Shown: positions 34,366 to 42,394 of the stretch, one piece after another | Layout of the letters: the number at the start of each line of letters is the position of its first letter | Position numbering within the stretch: the first letter of the stretch is position 1 | Assembly (NCBI RefSeq): GCF_023544665.1 | Contig: NZ_JAMJFL010000014.1 | Coordinates: 1 to 64,000 of the forward strand | DNA: 64,000 bases | Origin: Streptomyces sp. YS415 | GTDB lineage: Bacteria > Actinomycetota > Actinomycetes > Streptomycetales > Streptomycetaceae | Reading direction: 5' to 3' | Made by a program: the position numbers and the translations under genes | The notes under the pieces: generated by a model | What the model saw: only the letters and a program-made list of their open reading frames with translations | What the model was told of the DNA's origin: nothing | The model's database searches: none

Positions 34366-35609
34366 GCCCGGCCCGGCCCGGGTGGATCCTCGTCCTCATC
34401 CACGGTTCGGCCGCCCTGCTGGCCGCCGTCGCCCTCGTCGGCACCCTCTGGAGCGGCCTGGAGGAACGTCCCGTCGCCCTCGCGTTCGGGCTGCTCATCA
34501 CGGTGGGGGAGTTCGCCCGGTGGACCGGCGCCCAGGTCCGCGAGGCCGCGCCGCTCGGGGCGGCGGGCGCCCTGTCCTACGCCCTGCTCGGCGAGGAGGC
34601 GGGGCAGCCCACGCATCACGGCGTGCTCCAGGTCGTCACCATCGTCGTCCTCGCCGCCCTCCTCGGCGGCGCCCCGCACATCGCCCGCGGCCGCAGCGCG
34701 GAGCCCGACCACCTCGCCCGGCGGGTGCTCACCGTGGGCTTCGCCGCGGTCTGCTTCCAACCGCTGTACAACCGGGGCACCTTCGACGAGTGGAGCGGCG
34801 CCGCCTACGCCTTGCTGCTGCTCGCGCTGCTGGCCCTCACCGCCCTGTGCGACGCCGTGCTCGTCGCCGCGCTCGCGCACTCCCGGACCGGATGGCCGTT
34901 CGGCCCGCTGCTGAGGGACGAGCTGCGGGCGCTGCTCGGCATCGGCTCGGCCGTCTGCGCGACCGGCGCCGTGATGGCGCTCGCGGTGGCCGTCGTCGGC
35001 CTGTGGGCGCTGCCCGTGTTCTGTCTGCCGCTGCTGCTCACCCAGCTCTCCTTCCGCCGCTACGCCGCCGTCCGCGCCACCTACCGGCAGACCATCGCCT
35101 CCCTCGCCCGGGCCACCGAGGTCGCCGGATACACCCCGGCCGGTCATGCCCGCCGGGTCGCCGCGCTCAGTGTCGCCGTCGGCCGGGACCTGGGCCTGGC
35201 CGGGGCCGAGCTCACCGTGCTGGAGTACGCGGCCCTGATGCACGACATCGGGCAGCTCAGCCTGGTCGACCCGGTCCCGGGCGGTGCCACCGCCGGTCTG
35301 CCCGCCGCCGAACAGCGCAGGATCGCCCTGCTCGGCGGTGCCGTGGTCCGCCAGACCGGTGTGGACGGCTCGGTCGCCGTGGTCGTCGAGCGGCAGGCCG
35401 ACCCCTACCGGGAGCAGCCGGTGGCCGCGCGGATCGTACGGGCGGTGAACGCCTACGAGGAGAAGGCCCAGGGTGCCGGGCCGGGCGGGCCGCTGACGGC
35501 GCTGGAGGAGCTGAGACTGGGCACCGCGGGCGACTACGCGCCCGAGGTCGTGGAGGCGCTGGCCAGAGTACTGTCAAGAGACTGTCTGACCCTGGGCCCG
35601 GTGGGGTAA
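34362..35609 (+). CDS. Membrane protein with degenerate HD domain, coupled to the HD-GYP gene
   Basis: A 415-residue protein. About seven hydrophobic helices fill the first 240 residues. A C-terminal HD-like domain follows (HARRVAALSVAVGRDLGL, ALMHDIGQL about 291-299). The downstream GYP signature and the HHHE metal ligands are missing; the matching stretch reads VVVERQADPYRE. It is probably catalytically weak or dead and may regulate its neighbour. The ATG at 34362 overlaps the upstream stop; the longer frame upstream was rejected. Confidence 0.8.
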   Translation: MSPARPGWILVLIHGSAALLAAVALVGTLWSGLEERPVALAFGLLITVGEFARWTGAQVREAAPLGAAGALSYALLGEEAGQPTHHGVLQVVTIVVLAALLGGAPHIARGRSAEPDHLARRVLTVGFAAVCFQPLYNRGTFDEWSGAAYALLLLALLALTALCDAVLVAALAHSRTGWPFGPLLRDELRALLGIGSAVCATGAVMALAVAVVGLWALPVFCLPLLLTQLSFRRYAAVRATYRQTIASLARATEVAGYTPAGHARRVAALSVAVGRDLGLAGAELTVLEYAALMHDIGQLSLVDPVPGGATAGLPAAEQRRIALLGGAVVRQTGVDGSVAVVVERQADPYREQPVAARIVRAVNAYEEKAQGAGPGGPLTALEELRLGTAGDYAPEVVEALARVLSRDCLTLGPVG

Positions 35610-35727
35610 CCCATGGGTAATGAGCGCCCCTCCAGCGGTACGTGGTTGGATGCGAAAGGGAGAGGGTCTCCGAGAGGTTGTCCGGGGGCACAGCCGGCCC
35701 ACTCCACGGAACTGGCAGGCGGGAATC

Positions 35728-36708
35728 GTGAGGATCTTCGGCAAGGGACGTCACCGGCCCTCCGCCTCCTGGCGGCAGGCCACCGACCGCGCGTTCACAC
35801 TGATCGGCGACGGTCGGTACGAGGACGCCGGCGCGCTCCTGACACGAGCCGCCGATCTGGAGCCCTGGCTGTCCGAGTCCTGGTTCAATCTCGCCCTGCT
35901 GCACAAGTTCCGGCACGACTGGGAGCAGGCGCGGGCGGCGGGCCTGCGGGCCGTGGCACTGCTCGACCGGGAGACCGGGGCGCCCGACTGGTGGAACGTC
36001 GGCATCGCCGCCACCGCCCTCCAGGACTGGCCGCTGGCCCGGCGGGCCTGGCAGGCCTACGGGCTGCGGGTGCCGGGCGGCGCGACCGACTCCGGTGAGC
36101 CCCTCGGCATGGACCTCGGCAGCGCGGCCGTACGGCTGTCCCCGGAGGGGGAGGCCGAGGTGGTGTGGGGCCGGCGGCTGGATCCGGCGCGGATCGAGGT
36201 GCTGTCGATCCCGCTGCCGTCCTCCGGGCGGCGCTGGGGCGAGGTCGTCCTGCACGACGGCGTCCCGCACGGCGAGCGGACCACCGCCGCCGGGCACGCG
36301 TACCCCGTCTTCGACGAGATCGAGCTGTGGGCGCCCTCTCCGGTGCCGACCTGGGTGGTGCTGCTGGAGGCGGCGACCGAGGAGGACCGGGACGCGCTGG
36401 AGCAGCTCGCGGCGGACGCCGGGTTCGCCGCCGAGGACTGGTCGTCCTCGGTACGGCTGCTGTGCCGGACCTGCTCTGAGTCCCGGATGCCCTCCGACGA
36501 GGGCGACGGGGAGCACCTGGATCCGCACGACCACAGCGAGCCGGGGCATCCGGGGCCGCTCGGGCACCGGACCGACGGGCAGTTGTGGGTGCCGGAGCGC
36601 GAGTGCGGGGTGGCCGCGCCGGCTTCCCTGGTGCGGGGGTTGCTGGACGGCTGGGTCGCGGACAGCCCGGATTCGCGGGACTGGCGGGATCTGGAAGAGG
36701 TCTGCTGA
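35728..36708 (+). CDS. TPR-domain protein of unknown function
   Basis: A 326-residue protein. The N-terminal part (about 15-110) contains TPR-like helices (SWFNLALLHKFRHDWEQARAAG, WWNVGIAATALQDWPLARRAW). The C-terminal part is a mixed fold ending with a CRTC pair and a His/Asp-rich segment (about 245-275), then WVPERECGVAAP. Metal binding by the Cys/His segment is possible but unproven. The GTG at 35728 follows GGCGGGA. It lies 61 bases before def and may share its transcript. Confidence 0.68.
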   Translation: MRIFGKGRHRPSASWRQATDRAFTLIGDGRYEDAGALLTRAADLEPWLSESWFNLALLHKFRHDWEQARAAGLRAVALLDRETGAPDWWNVGIAATALQDWPLARRAWQAYGLRVPGGATDSGEPLGMDLGSAAVRLSPEGEAEVVWGRRLDPARIEVLSIPLPSSGRRWGEVVLHDGVPHGERTTAAGHAYPVFDEIELWAPSPVPTWVVLLEAATEEDRDALEQLAADAGFAAEDWSSSVRLLCRTCSESRMPSDEGDGEHLDPHDHSEPGHPGPLGHRTDGQLWVPERECGVAAPASLVRGLLDGWVADSPDSRDWRDLEEVC

Positions 36709-36769
36709 CACATCGCCGTACCCTGTATCCGCACCGAATCCCAGTTTTCCAGGAAGGCGTACGTCGGTC

Positions 36770-37420
36770 ATGGCGCAGCAGGACACCGATCAGCAGCACG
36801 CGGGCGTGCTCCCCGTGGACGACGAGGGTTTCGTCAACGACACCGAGGAGACCGAGGAGCGCGAGAGCGCCTGGCGCGAGCGGGGTGTCTCGCGGCCGAT
36901 CACGGTGGTCGGGAACCCGGTCCTGCACAAGGAGTGCCAGGACATCACCGAGTTCGGCCCGGAGCTGGACCAGCTGATCGCGGACATGTTCGCCTCGCAG
37001 CGCACCGCCGAGGGCGTGGGCCTGGCCGCCAACCAGATCGGGGTGGACCGCAAGGTCTTCGTCTACGACTGCCAGGACGACCAGGGCGTGCGGCACGTCG
37101 GCGTCGTCTGCAACCCCAAGCTGGTGGACCTGCCCGCGGAGAAGCGCCGGCTCGACGACAGCAACGAGGGCTGCCTGTCCGTGCCGACCGCGTACGCGCC
37201 GCTCGCCCGTCCCGACTACGCCGAGGTGACCGGGCAGGACGAGAAGGGCAACCCGATCAAGGTGCGGGGCACCGGCTACTTCGCGCGCTGCCTCCAGCAC
37301 GAGACCGACCATCTGTACGGCTACCTCTACATCGACCGGCTCTCCAAGCGGGAACGCAAGGACGCGCTGCGGCAGATGGCCGAGAACGAGCCTCGCTACC
37401 CGGTCGTCGCGAACGACTGA
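36770..37420 (+). CDS. def: Peptide deformylase
   Basis: A 216-residue deformylase with the three family motifs: GVGLAANQIG from residue 82, EGCLSVP with metal ligand Cys135, and HETDH (177-181) with two His ligands and the catalytic Glu178. It removes the formyl group from nascent proteins. An acidic N-terminal extension of about 45 residues precedes the core. Streptomyces has several def genes. The ATG at 36770 follows AGGAAGG at a distance. A strong terminator follows. Confidence 0.95.
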   Translation: MAQQDTDQQHAGVLPVDDEGFVNDTEETEERESAWRERGVSRPITVVGNPVLHKECQDITEFGPELDQLIADMFASQRTAEGVGLAANQIGVDRKVFVYDCQDDQGVRHVGVVCNPKLVDLPAEKRRLDDSNEGCLSVPTAYAPLARPDYAEVTGQDEKGNPIKVRGTGYFARCLQHETDHLYGYLYIDRLSKRERKDALRQMAENEPRYPVVAND

Positions 37421-37451
37421 CGCCCCGCGAGGTTTCCTCCGTAACAAACGC

Positions 37452-37491
37452 ACGACGCCTGGTCAGGAACCCCTTCCTGACCAGGCGTCGT
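37452..37491 (+). terminator. Strong terminator after def
   Basis: A perfect 18-bp stem (37452-37469 with 37474-37491) has a CCCC loop and a short T-rich tail (TTCG after the arm). It is the longest perfect hairpin that I found in the window. It isolates def from the terpene operon. Confidence 0.85.
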
Positions 37492-37710
37492 TCGTCTGTG
37501 CGTCGCACGTTCGATCCCATGTGCGCAGCTACTGATCCATAATCAGTCACACAAGGGGAGATTCTCGGCACTGTGGGGTAGTGAATGGAGCAAATCCGTT
37601 CCCAGATCGGTCAGTTGTGGTGCTGAATGGGAAGTGCGGGGATACGCAACGGCGCACGCCCGGCACGGCGGGAGGGGTGTGCGCAACTGGCGGCTGAGAG
37701 GGGTTAGTTC

Positions 37711-38796
37711 GTGCATGCTTTCTCACACAGCACCACATCGACGCCGACGGCGGTCGCGGTCCCACCATCGCTGTGCCTTCCGGTGATCGAGGCGGCGTTT
37801 CCCAGGCAACTGCACCCGTATTGGCCGCGGCTTCAGGAGAACACCCGCACCTGGCTGCTGGAAAAACGGCTCATGCCGGCGGACAAGGTGGCGGAATATG
37901 CCGACGGTCTTTGCTACACCGATCTCATGGCGGGGTACTACCTGGGCGCCCCCGAGGATGTCCTCCAGGCCATTGCGGACTACAGCGCGTGGTTCTTCGT
38001 CTGGGACGACCGGCACGACCGGGACATCGTGCACCGCCGTCCGTCCGCCTGGCGGCGCCTGAGGTTCCGGTTGCACACGGCCCTCGACTCACCCCAGGAC
38101 CACCTGCACCACCAGGACCCCCTGGTGGCCGGGTTCGCGGACAGCATGGTGCGGCTGTACTCGTTCCTGCCGCCGACCTGGAACGCCCGGTTCGCCCGGC
38201 ACTTCCACACGGTGATCGAGGCGTACGACCGGGAATTCCACAACCGCACGCACGGAATCATCCCCACCGTCGAGGACTACCTCGCCCTGCGCCGCCTCAC
38301 CTTCGCGCACTGGATCTGGACCGATCTGCTGGAGCCCAGCGCCGGGCGTGAACTCCCGGATTCGGTGCGGAAACACCCGGCATATCGACGGGCGGCGCTG
38401 CTGAGCCAGGAATTCGCCGCCTGGTACAACGACCTCTGTTCGCTGCCCAAGGAAATAGCGGGCGATGAGGTGCACAATCTCGGAATCAGTCTTATCAAGC
38501 ATCACGGGCTGACTCTGGAAGAAGCGGTGGTGGAACTCAGGCGGCGCATAGAGGAATGCATATCCGAATTCCTGGTCGCCGAGCGGGCCGCCCTTCGCCT
38601 TGCCGACGATCTCGCCGACGGCACCCTGCGGGGAAAGGAAATGAGCGCCGCCGTGCGGGCCTGCGTCAGCAATATGCGGAACTGGTTCAGCACCGTCTAC
38701 TGGTTCCACCACGAGTCCGGCCGGTACATGGTCGACAACTGGGACGACCGGTCCACGCCCCCGTACGTCAACAACGAAGCGGCAGGTGAGAAATGA
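37711..38796 (+). CDS. cyc1: Epi-isozizaene synthase (sesquiterpene cyclase)
   Basis: A 361-residue class I terpene synthase. The Asp-rich motif is DDRHD (99-103) and the NSE motif is NDLCSLPKE (about 240-248), both as in S. coelicolor epi-isozizaene synthase. Much of the rest reads nearly the same as I remember it, including the length. It cyclises farnesyl diphosphate to epi-isozizaene. The GTG at 37711 is the start. The CYP170 gene overlaps its stop (ATGA), so the two-step albaflavenone operon is complete. Confidence 0.95.
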   Translation: MHAFSHSTTSTPTAVAVPPSLCLPVIEAAFPRQLHPYWPRLQENTRTWLLEKRLMPADKVAEYADGLCYTDLMAGYYLGAPEDVLQAIADYSAWFFVWDDRHDRDIVHRRPSAWRRLRFRLHTALDSPQDHLHHQDPLVAGFADSMVRLYSFLPPTWNARFARHFHTVIEAYDREFHNRTHGIIPTVEDYLALRRLTFAHWIWTDLLEPSAGRELPDSVRKHPAYRRAALLSQEFAAWYNDLCSLPKEIAGDEVHNLGISLIKHHGLTLEEAVVELRRRIEECISEFLVAERAALRLADDLADGTLRGKEMSAAVRACVSNMRNWFSTVYWFHHESGRYMVDNWDDRSTPPYVNNEAAGEK

Positions 38797-40169
38797 CCGT
38801 CGAGTCTGTGAAGCCCGAATCGCAGATATATGCGGAATCGGAACTCCGCGAGCCGCCCGTGGCCGGCGGTCGTGTCCCGCTTCTCGGCCACGGCTGGAAA
38901 CTGGTGCGCGACCCGCTCGCTTTCATGGCGGCGCTGCGCGAGCACGGCGATGTCGTCCGGCTGAGGCTGGGCCCGAAGACGGTGTACGCGGTCACCGCTC
39001 CGCACCTCACCGGCGCCCTGGCCCTCAGCCCCGACTTCAAGATCGACGGGCCGCTGTGGGAGTCCCTCGAAGGCCTGCTCGGCAAGGAGGGCGTGGCCAC
39101 CGCCAACGGCCCCCGGCACCGGCGCCAGCGGCGCACCATCCAGCCCGCGTTCCGGCTCGACGCGATCCCCGCGTACGGGCCGATCATGGAGGAGGAGGCG
39201 CATGCGCTGACCGTGCGCTGGCGCCCCGGCGAGACGATCGACTGCACCTCGGAGTCCTTCCGGGTGGCCGTCCGGATCGCCGCCCGCTGTCTGCTGCGCG
39301 GCGACTTCATGGACGAACGCGCCGAGCGGCTGTGCATTGCGCTCGCCACCGTCTTCCGCGGTATGTACCGCCGGATGGTGATACCGGCCGGGCCGCTCTA
39401 CCGGCTGCCTCTCCCGTCCAACCTCAAATTCAACCGGGCGCTGGCCGATTTGCATCTCCTGGTGGACGAGATCATCGCCGAGCGGCGGGCATCTGGTCAA
39501 AAGCCGGACGATTTGCTGACGGCCTTGCTGGAGGCGAAGGACGACAATGGCGAACCGATCGGGGAACAGGAGATCCACGACCAGGTCGTCGCGATACTCA
39601 CCCCCGGCAGCGAAACCATCGCGTCCACGGTCATGTGGCTGCTGCAGGTGCTCGCGGAACATCCCGAGCACGCCGACCGGGTGGCCGCGGAGGTCGAATC
39701 CGTCACCGGCGGCCGACCCGTCGCATTCGCGGATGTCCGGGCGCTCCGGCACACGAACAATGTCGTCGTCGAGGCGATGCGTTTGCGTCCGGCCGTCTGG
39801 ATATTGACGCGCCGGGCGGTGGCCGATACCGAGCTGGGCGGGTATCGCATTCCGGCGGGGGCGGACATCGTGTACAGCCCCTATGCGATCCAGCGCGATC
39901 CGAAGTCGTACCGGGACAACCTCCGGTTCGACCCCGACCGCTGGCTTCCCGAACGTGCGCAGGAGGTCCCGAAATACGCCATGAGCCCGTTCAGCGTGGG
40001 CAACCGCAAGTGCCCGAGCGACCACTTCTCCATGGCGCAGCTGACGCTGATCACGGCGGCGGTGGCCTCGAAGTACCGCTTCGAGCAGGTGTCCGGATCG
40101 CAGGACGGCACCCGGGTGGGCATCACGCTCCGCCCGCACAACCTGCTGCTCAAGCCGGTGGCCCGGTGA
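38793..40169 (+). CDS. Cytochrome P450 CYP170 family (albaflavenone synthase)
   Basis: A 458-residue P450 with the heme loop FSVGNRKC (Cys near 414), an ExxR helix (EAMRLRP) and an I-helix acid/alcohol pair in PGSETIAST (Glu274-Thr275). It oxidises epi-isozizaene via albaflavenols to albaflavenone. CYP170A1 of S. coelicolor also has a second terpene synthase site. Here the matching elements are DDLLTALLE (239-247), which fits the NSE/DTE pattern, and DDNGE (250-254), where the last Asp of DDxxD is Glu. Translation is coupled to the cyclase gene. Confidence 0.93.
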   Translation: MTVESVKPESQIYAESELREPPVAGGRVPLLGHGWKLVRDPLAFMAALREHGDVVRLRLGPKTVYAVTAPHLTGALALSPDFKIDGPLWESLEGLLGKEGVATANGPRHRRQRRTIQPAFRLDAIPAYGPIMEEEAHALTVRWRPGETIDCTSESFRVAVRIAARCLLRGDFMDERAERLCIALATVFRGMYRRMVIPAGPLYRLPLPSNLKFNRALADLHLLVDEIIAERRASGQKPDDLLTALLEAKDDNGEPIGEQEIHDQVVAILTPGSETIASTVMWLLQVLAEHPEHADRVAAEVESVTGGRPVAFADVRALRHTNNVVVEAMRLRPAVWILTRRAVADTELGGYRIPAGADIVYSPYAIQRDPKSYRDNLRFDPDRWLPERAQEVPKYAMSPFSVGNRKCPSDHFSMAQLTLITAAVASKYRFEQVSGSQDGTRVGITLRPHNLLLKPVAR

Positions 40170-40173
40170 CCTC

Positions 40174-41139
40174 TCAGGCCGGCTCGGGGCCCCGGAAGGT
40201 GCGCCGGTAGGTGTTCGGGGTGGTCCCGAGGGCGCGGACGAACTGGTGGCGCAGCGCCGCCGCGGTGCCGAACCCGGTCCGGCTCGCGACGGCGTCCACC
40301 GTCTCGTTCGTGGTCTCCAGCAACTGCTGCGCGAGCAGCACGCGTTGCCGCAGGATCCAGCGGTAGGGGGTGGTGCCGGTCTCCTGCTGGAAGCGGCGGG
40401 CGAAGGTGCGCGGGGACATGTGCGCGAGGTCGGCGAGCTGCTCGACGGTGACTTCCTCGTCGAGATGCCGCTCCATCCAGGTCAGGACATCGCCGACCGT
40501 GTCGCACTCGGAGCGGGGCAGCGGGCGGTCGATGTACTGCGCCTGCCCGCCGTCCCGGTGCGGCGGCACCACCATGCGCCGGGCGATGGCGTTGGCGACC
40601 TCCACGCCCTCCTCCTTGCGCACCAGGTGCAGACAGGCGTCGATGCCGGCGGCCGTGCCCGCCGAGGTGATCACCGGGTCCTCGTCCACGTACAGCACGT
40701 CGGGCTCGATCACCGCGCGCGGGAAGCGCCGGGCGAGCTCGTCGGCCTGCCGCCAGTGCACGGCGCAGCGCCTGCCGTCCAGCAGCCCGGCCGCGCCGAG
40801 CACGAAGACGCCGGAACAGACGCTGAGCACTCGGGTGCCCCGGTCCACGGCCCGGACCAGGGCGTCGAGCAGCGCGGGCGGATACTCCCGGCCGAGGTAG
40901 CCGTCGCCGGCCGGCACGGCGATCAGATCGGCCTCCTCCAGGCGGTCGAGGCCGTACGGGGTGGAGACCGTGAACCCGGGGATGTGCGTGCTCAGCGCGG
41001 GGCCCTCGGCCGAGACGACCGCGAAGTCGTAGACCGGGAGCCCCTCGTCGCCGCGGTCGAGTCCGAAGATCTCGCAGACGACCCCGAGTTCGAAGGGGTG
41101 CACGCCGTCGAGGAGGGCGACCGCCACGTTTTTCAGCAT
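40174..41139 (-). CDS. nrdS: GATase1/AraC-family regulator NrdS
   Basis: A 321-residue protein. An N-terminal DJ-1/GATase1-like domain (about 1-190, with the CSGVFVLGAAGLLDG nucleophile-elbow region) is joined to a C-terminal AraC double helix-turn-helix (about 215-315). This is the GlxA-like layout. It lies downstream of nrdA and nrdB on the same strand, which is the place of nrdS, the AraC-type third gene of the Streptomyces nrdABS operon. About 240 bases separate it from nrdB, so an extra promoter is possible. It converges on CYP170 with 4 bases between stops. Confidence 0.85.
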   Translation of the reverse strand: MLKNVAVALLDGVHPFELGVVCEIFGLDRGDEGLPVYDFAVVSAEGPALSTHIPGFTVSTPYGLDRLEEADLIAVPAGDGYLGREYPPALLDALVRAVDRGTRVLSVCSGVFVLGAAGLLDGRRCAVHWRQADELARRFPRAVIEPDVLYVDEDPVITSAGTAAGIDACLHLVRKEEGVEVANAIARRMVVPPHRDGGQAQYIDRPLPRSECDTVGDVLTWMERHLDEEVTVEQLADLAHMSPRTFARRFQQETGTTPYRWILRQRVLLAQQLLETTNETVDAVASRTGFGTAAALRHQFVRALGTTPNTYRRTFRGPEPA

Positions 41140-41231
41140 GCGGCCAGTGTGCCACGGGCGTGGCAGTTATTCGACGGTGTGCGGCAGTCCTGCCACTGTT
41201 CGTAAGGAGTGTCCGGCGCGACATTGGTGAC

Positions 41232-41468
41232 ATGACCAGTGAACAGGCACAAGCACTCATCGGAATGATCGTGGTCCTCGGGATCCTCGTCCTGCTCGTC
41301 CTCCCGGCACTGCTCGGCATCGCCCACGACCGGCGCGTGGACCGTCAGCTCCGGGAGGCCGAGAAGCGGCGCACCCCGGGTCAGAAGTCCTCGTCCAGGT
41401 CTACGGTGCCCTCCACCGCGACCTGGTACGCCGAAGGACGCCGCTCGAAGAAGTTGGTGAGCTCCTGA
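41232..41468 (+). CDS. Possible small membrane protein antisense to the nrdB 3' end
   Basis: A 78-codon frame starting ATG at 41232. Residues 9-31 form a clear membrane helix (IGMIVVLGILVLLVLPALLG), followed by a charged stretch (HDRRVDRQLREAEKRR). The last 29 codons overlap the end of nrdB on the opposite strand, and that tail reads like a shadow. The hydrophobic helix is not expected by chance in this nrdB-nrdS gap, so the frame may be real. No good ribosome site is placed correctly. Confidence 0.4.
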   Translation: MTSEQAQALIGMIVVLGILVLLVLPALLGIAHDRRVDRQLREAEKRRTPGQKSSSRSTVPSTATWYAEGRRSKKLVSS

Positions 41469-42394
41469 ACCCCCTGCAACTCCATGAAGGAGAAGGGGTT
41501 CTCCGAGCCGTACACCGGAGCGAAGCCCAGGCGGGTCAGCCGCTGGTCGGCGACGCACTCCAGGTACTGCCGCATCGAGTCGGTGTTCATGCCCGGGAGG
41601 CCGTCACCGCACAGGTCGCGCGCGAACTGCAGCTCGGCCTCGACGGCCTCCCGCAGCATGTCGGTGACCTGCTCCTGCAGCTGTTCGTCGAAGAGCTCCG
41701 GCTCCTCCTTGCGGACGGTGTCGACGACCTCGAAGGCGAAGCTCATGTGCATCGACTCGTCGCGGAACACCCAGTTGGTGCCGGTGGCCAGACCGTGCAG
41801 CAGGCCCCGGCTGCGGAACCAGTAGACGTATGCGAAGGCGCCGTAGAAGAACAGGCCCTCGATGCAGGCGGCGAAGCAGATCAGGTTGAGCAGGAAGCGG
41901 CGGCGGTCGGCCTGGGTCTCCAGGCGGTCCAGCTTCTCGACCTCGTTGATCCACTTGAAGCAGAACCCGGCCTTCTCGCGGATGGAGGGGATGTTCTCCA
42001 CCGCGTCGAAGGCCGCCGCCCGGTCCTCGGGATCGGGCAGGTAGGTGTCGAGCAGCGTCAGGTAGAACTGGACGTGCACGGCCTCCTCGAAGAGCTGGCG
42101 GGACAGGTACAGCCGCGCCTCGGGGGAGTTGATGTGCTTGTACAGCGTCAGCACCAGGTTGTTCGCGACGATCGAGTCGCCCGTCGCGAAGAACGCGACC
42201 AGCCGGCCGATGAGGTGCTGCTCGGAGGGCGTCAGCTTGGCCAGATCGGTGACGTCCGAGTGGAGGTCGACCTCCTCGACGGTCCAGGTGTTCTTGATGG
42301 CGTCCCGGTAGCGCTCGTAGAAGTCGGGGTAGCGCATGGGGCGCAGGGTCAGCTCGAAGCCCGGGTCGAGGAGGTTCTGGTTACGGGGGGTCAT
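41381..42394 (-). CDS. nrdB: Class Ia ribonucleotide reductase beta subunit NrdB
   Basis: A 337-residue R2 protein. Iron ligands lie in the EEAVHVQFY block (Glu104, His107). Tyr111, four residues after the His, fits the radical tyrosine, so this is a Tyr-type rather than Phe-type R2. The C-terminus is acidic (DLDEDF), as needed to dock on NrdA. The ATG at 42394 shares bases with the nrdA stop (TGATG); a GTG one codon upstream is also possible. It is the second gene of nrdABS. Confidence 0.94.
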   Translation of the reverse strand: MTPRNQNLLDPGFELTLRPMRYPDFYERYRDAIKNTWTVEEVDLHSDVTDLAKLTPSEQHLIGRLVAFFATGDSIVANNLVLTLYKHINSPEARLYLSRQLFEEAVHVQFYLTLLDTYLPDPEDRAAAFDAVENIPSIREKAGFCFKWINEVEKLDRLETQADRRRFLLNLICFAACIEGLFFYGAFAYVYWFRSRGLLHGLATGTNWVFRDESMHMSFAFEVVDTVRKEEPELFDEQLQEQVTDMLREAVEAELQFARDLCGDGLPGMNTDSMRQYLECVADQRLTRLGFAPVYGSENPFSFMELQGVQELTNFFERRPSAYQVAVEGTVDLDEDF

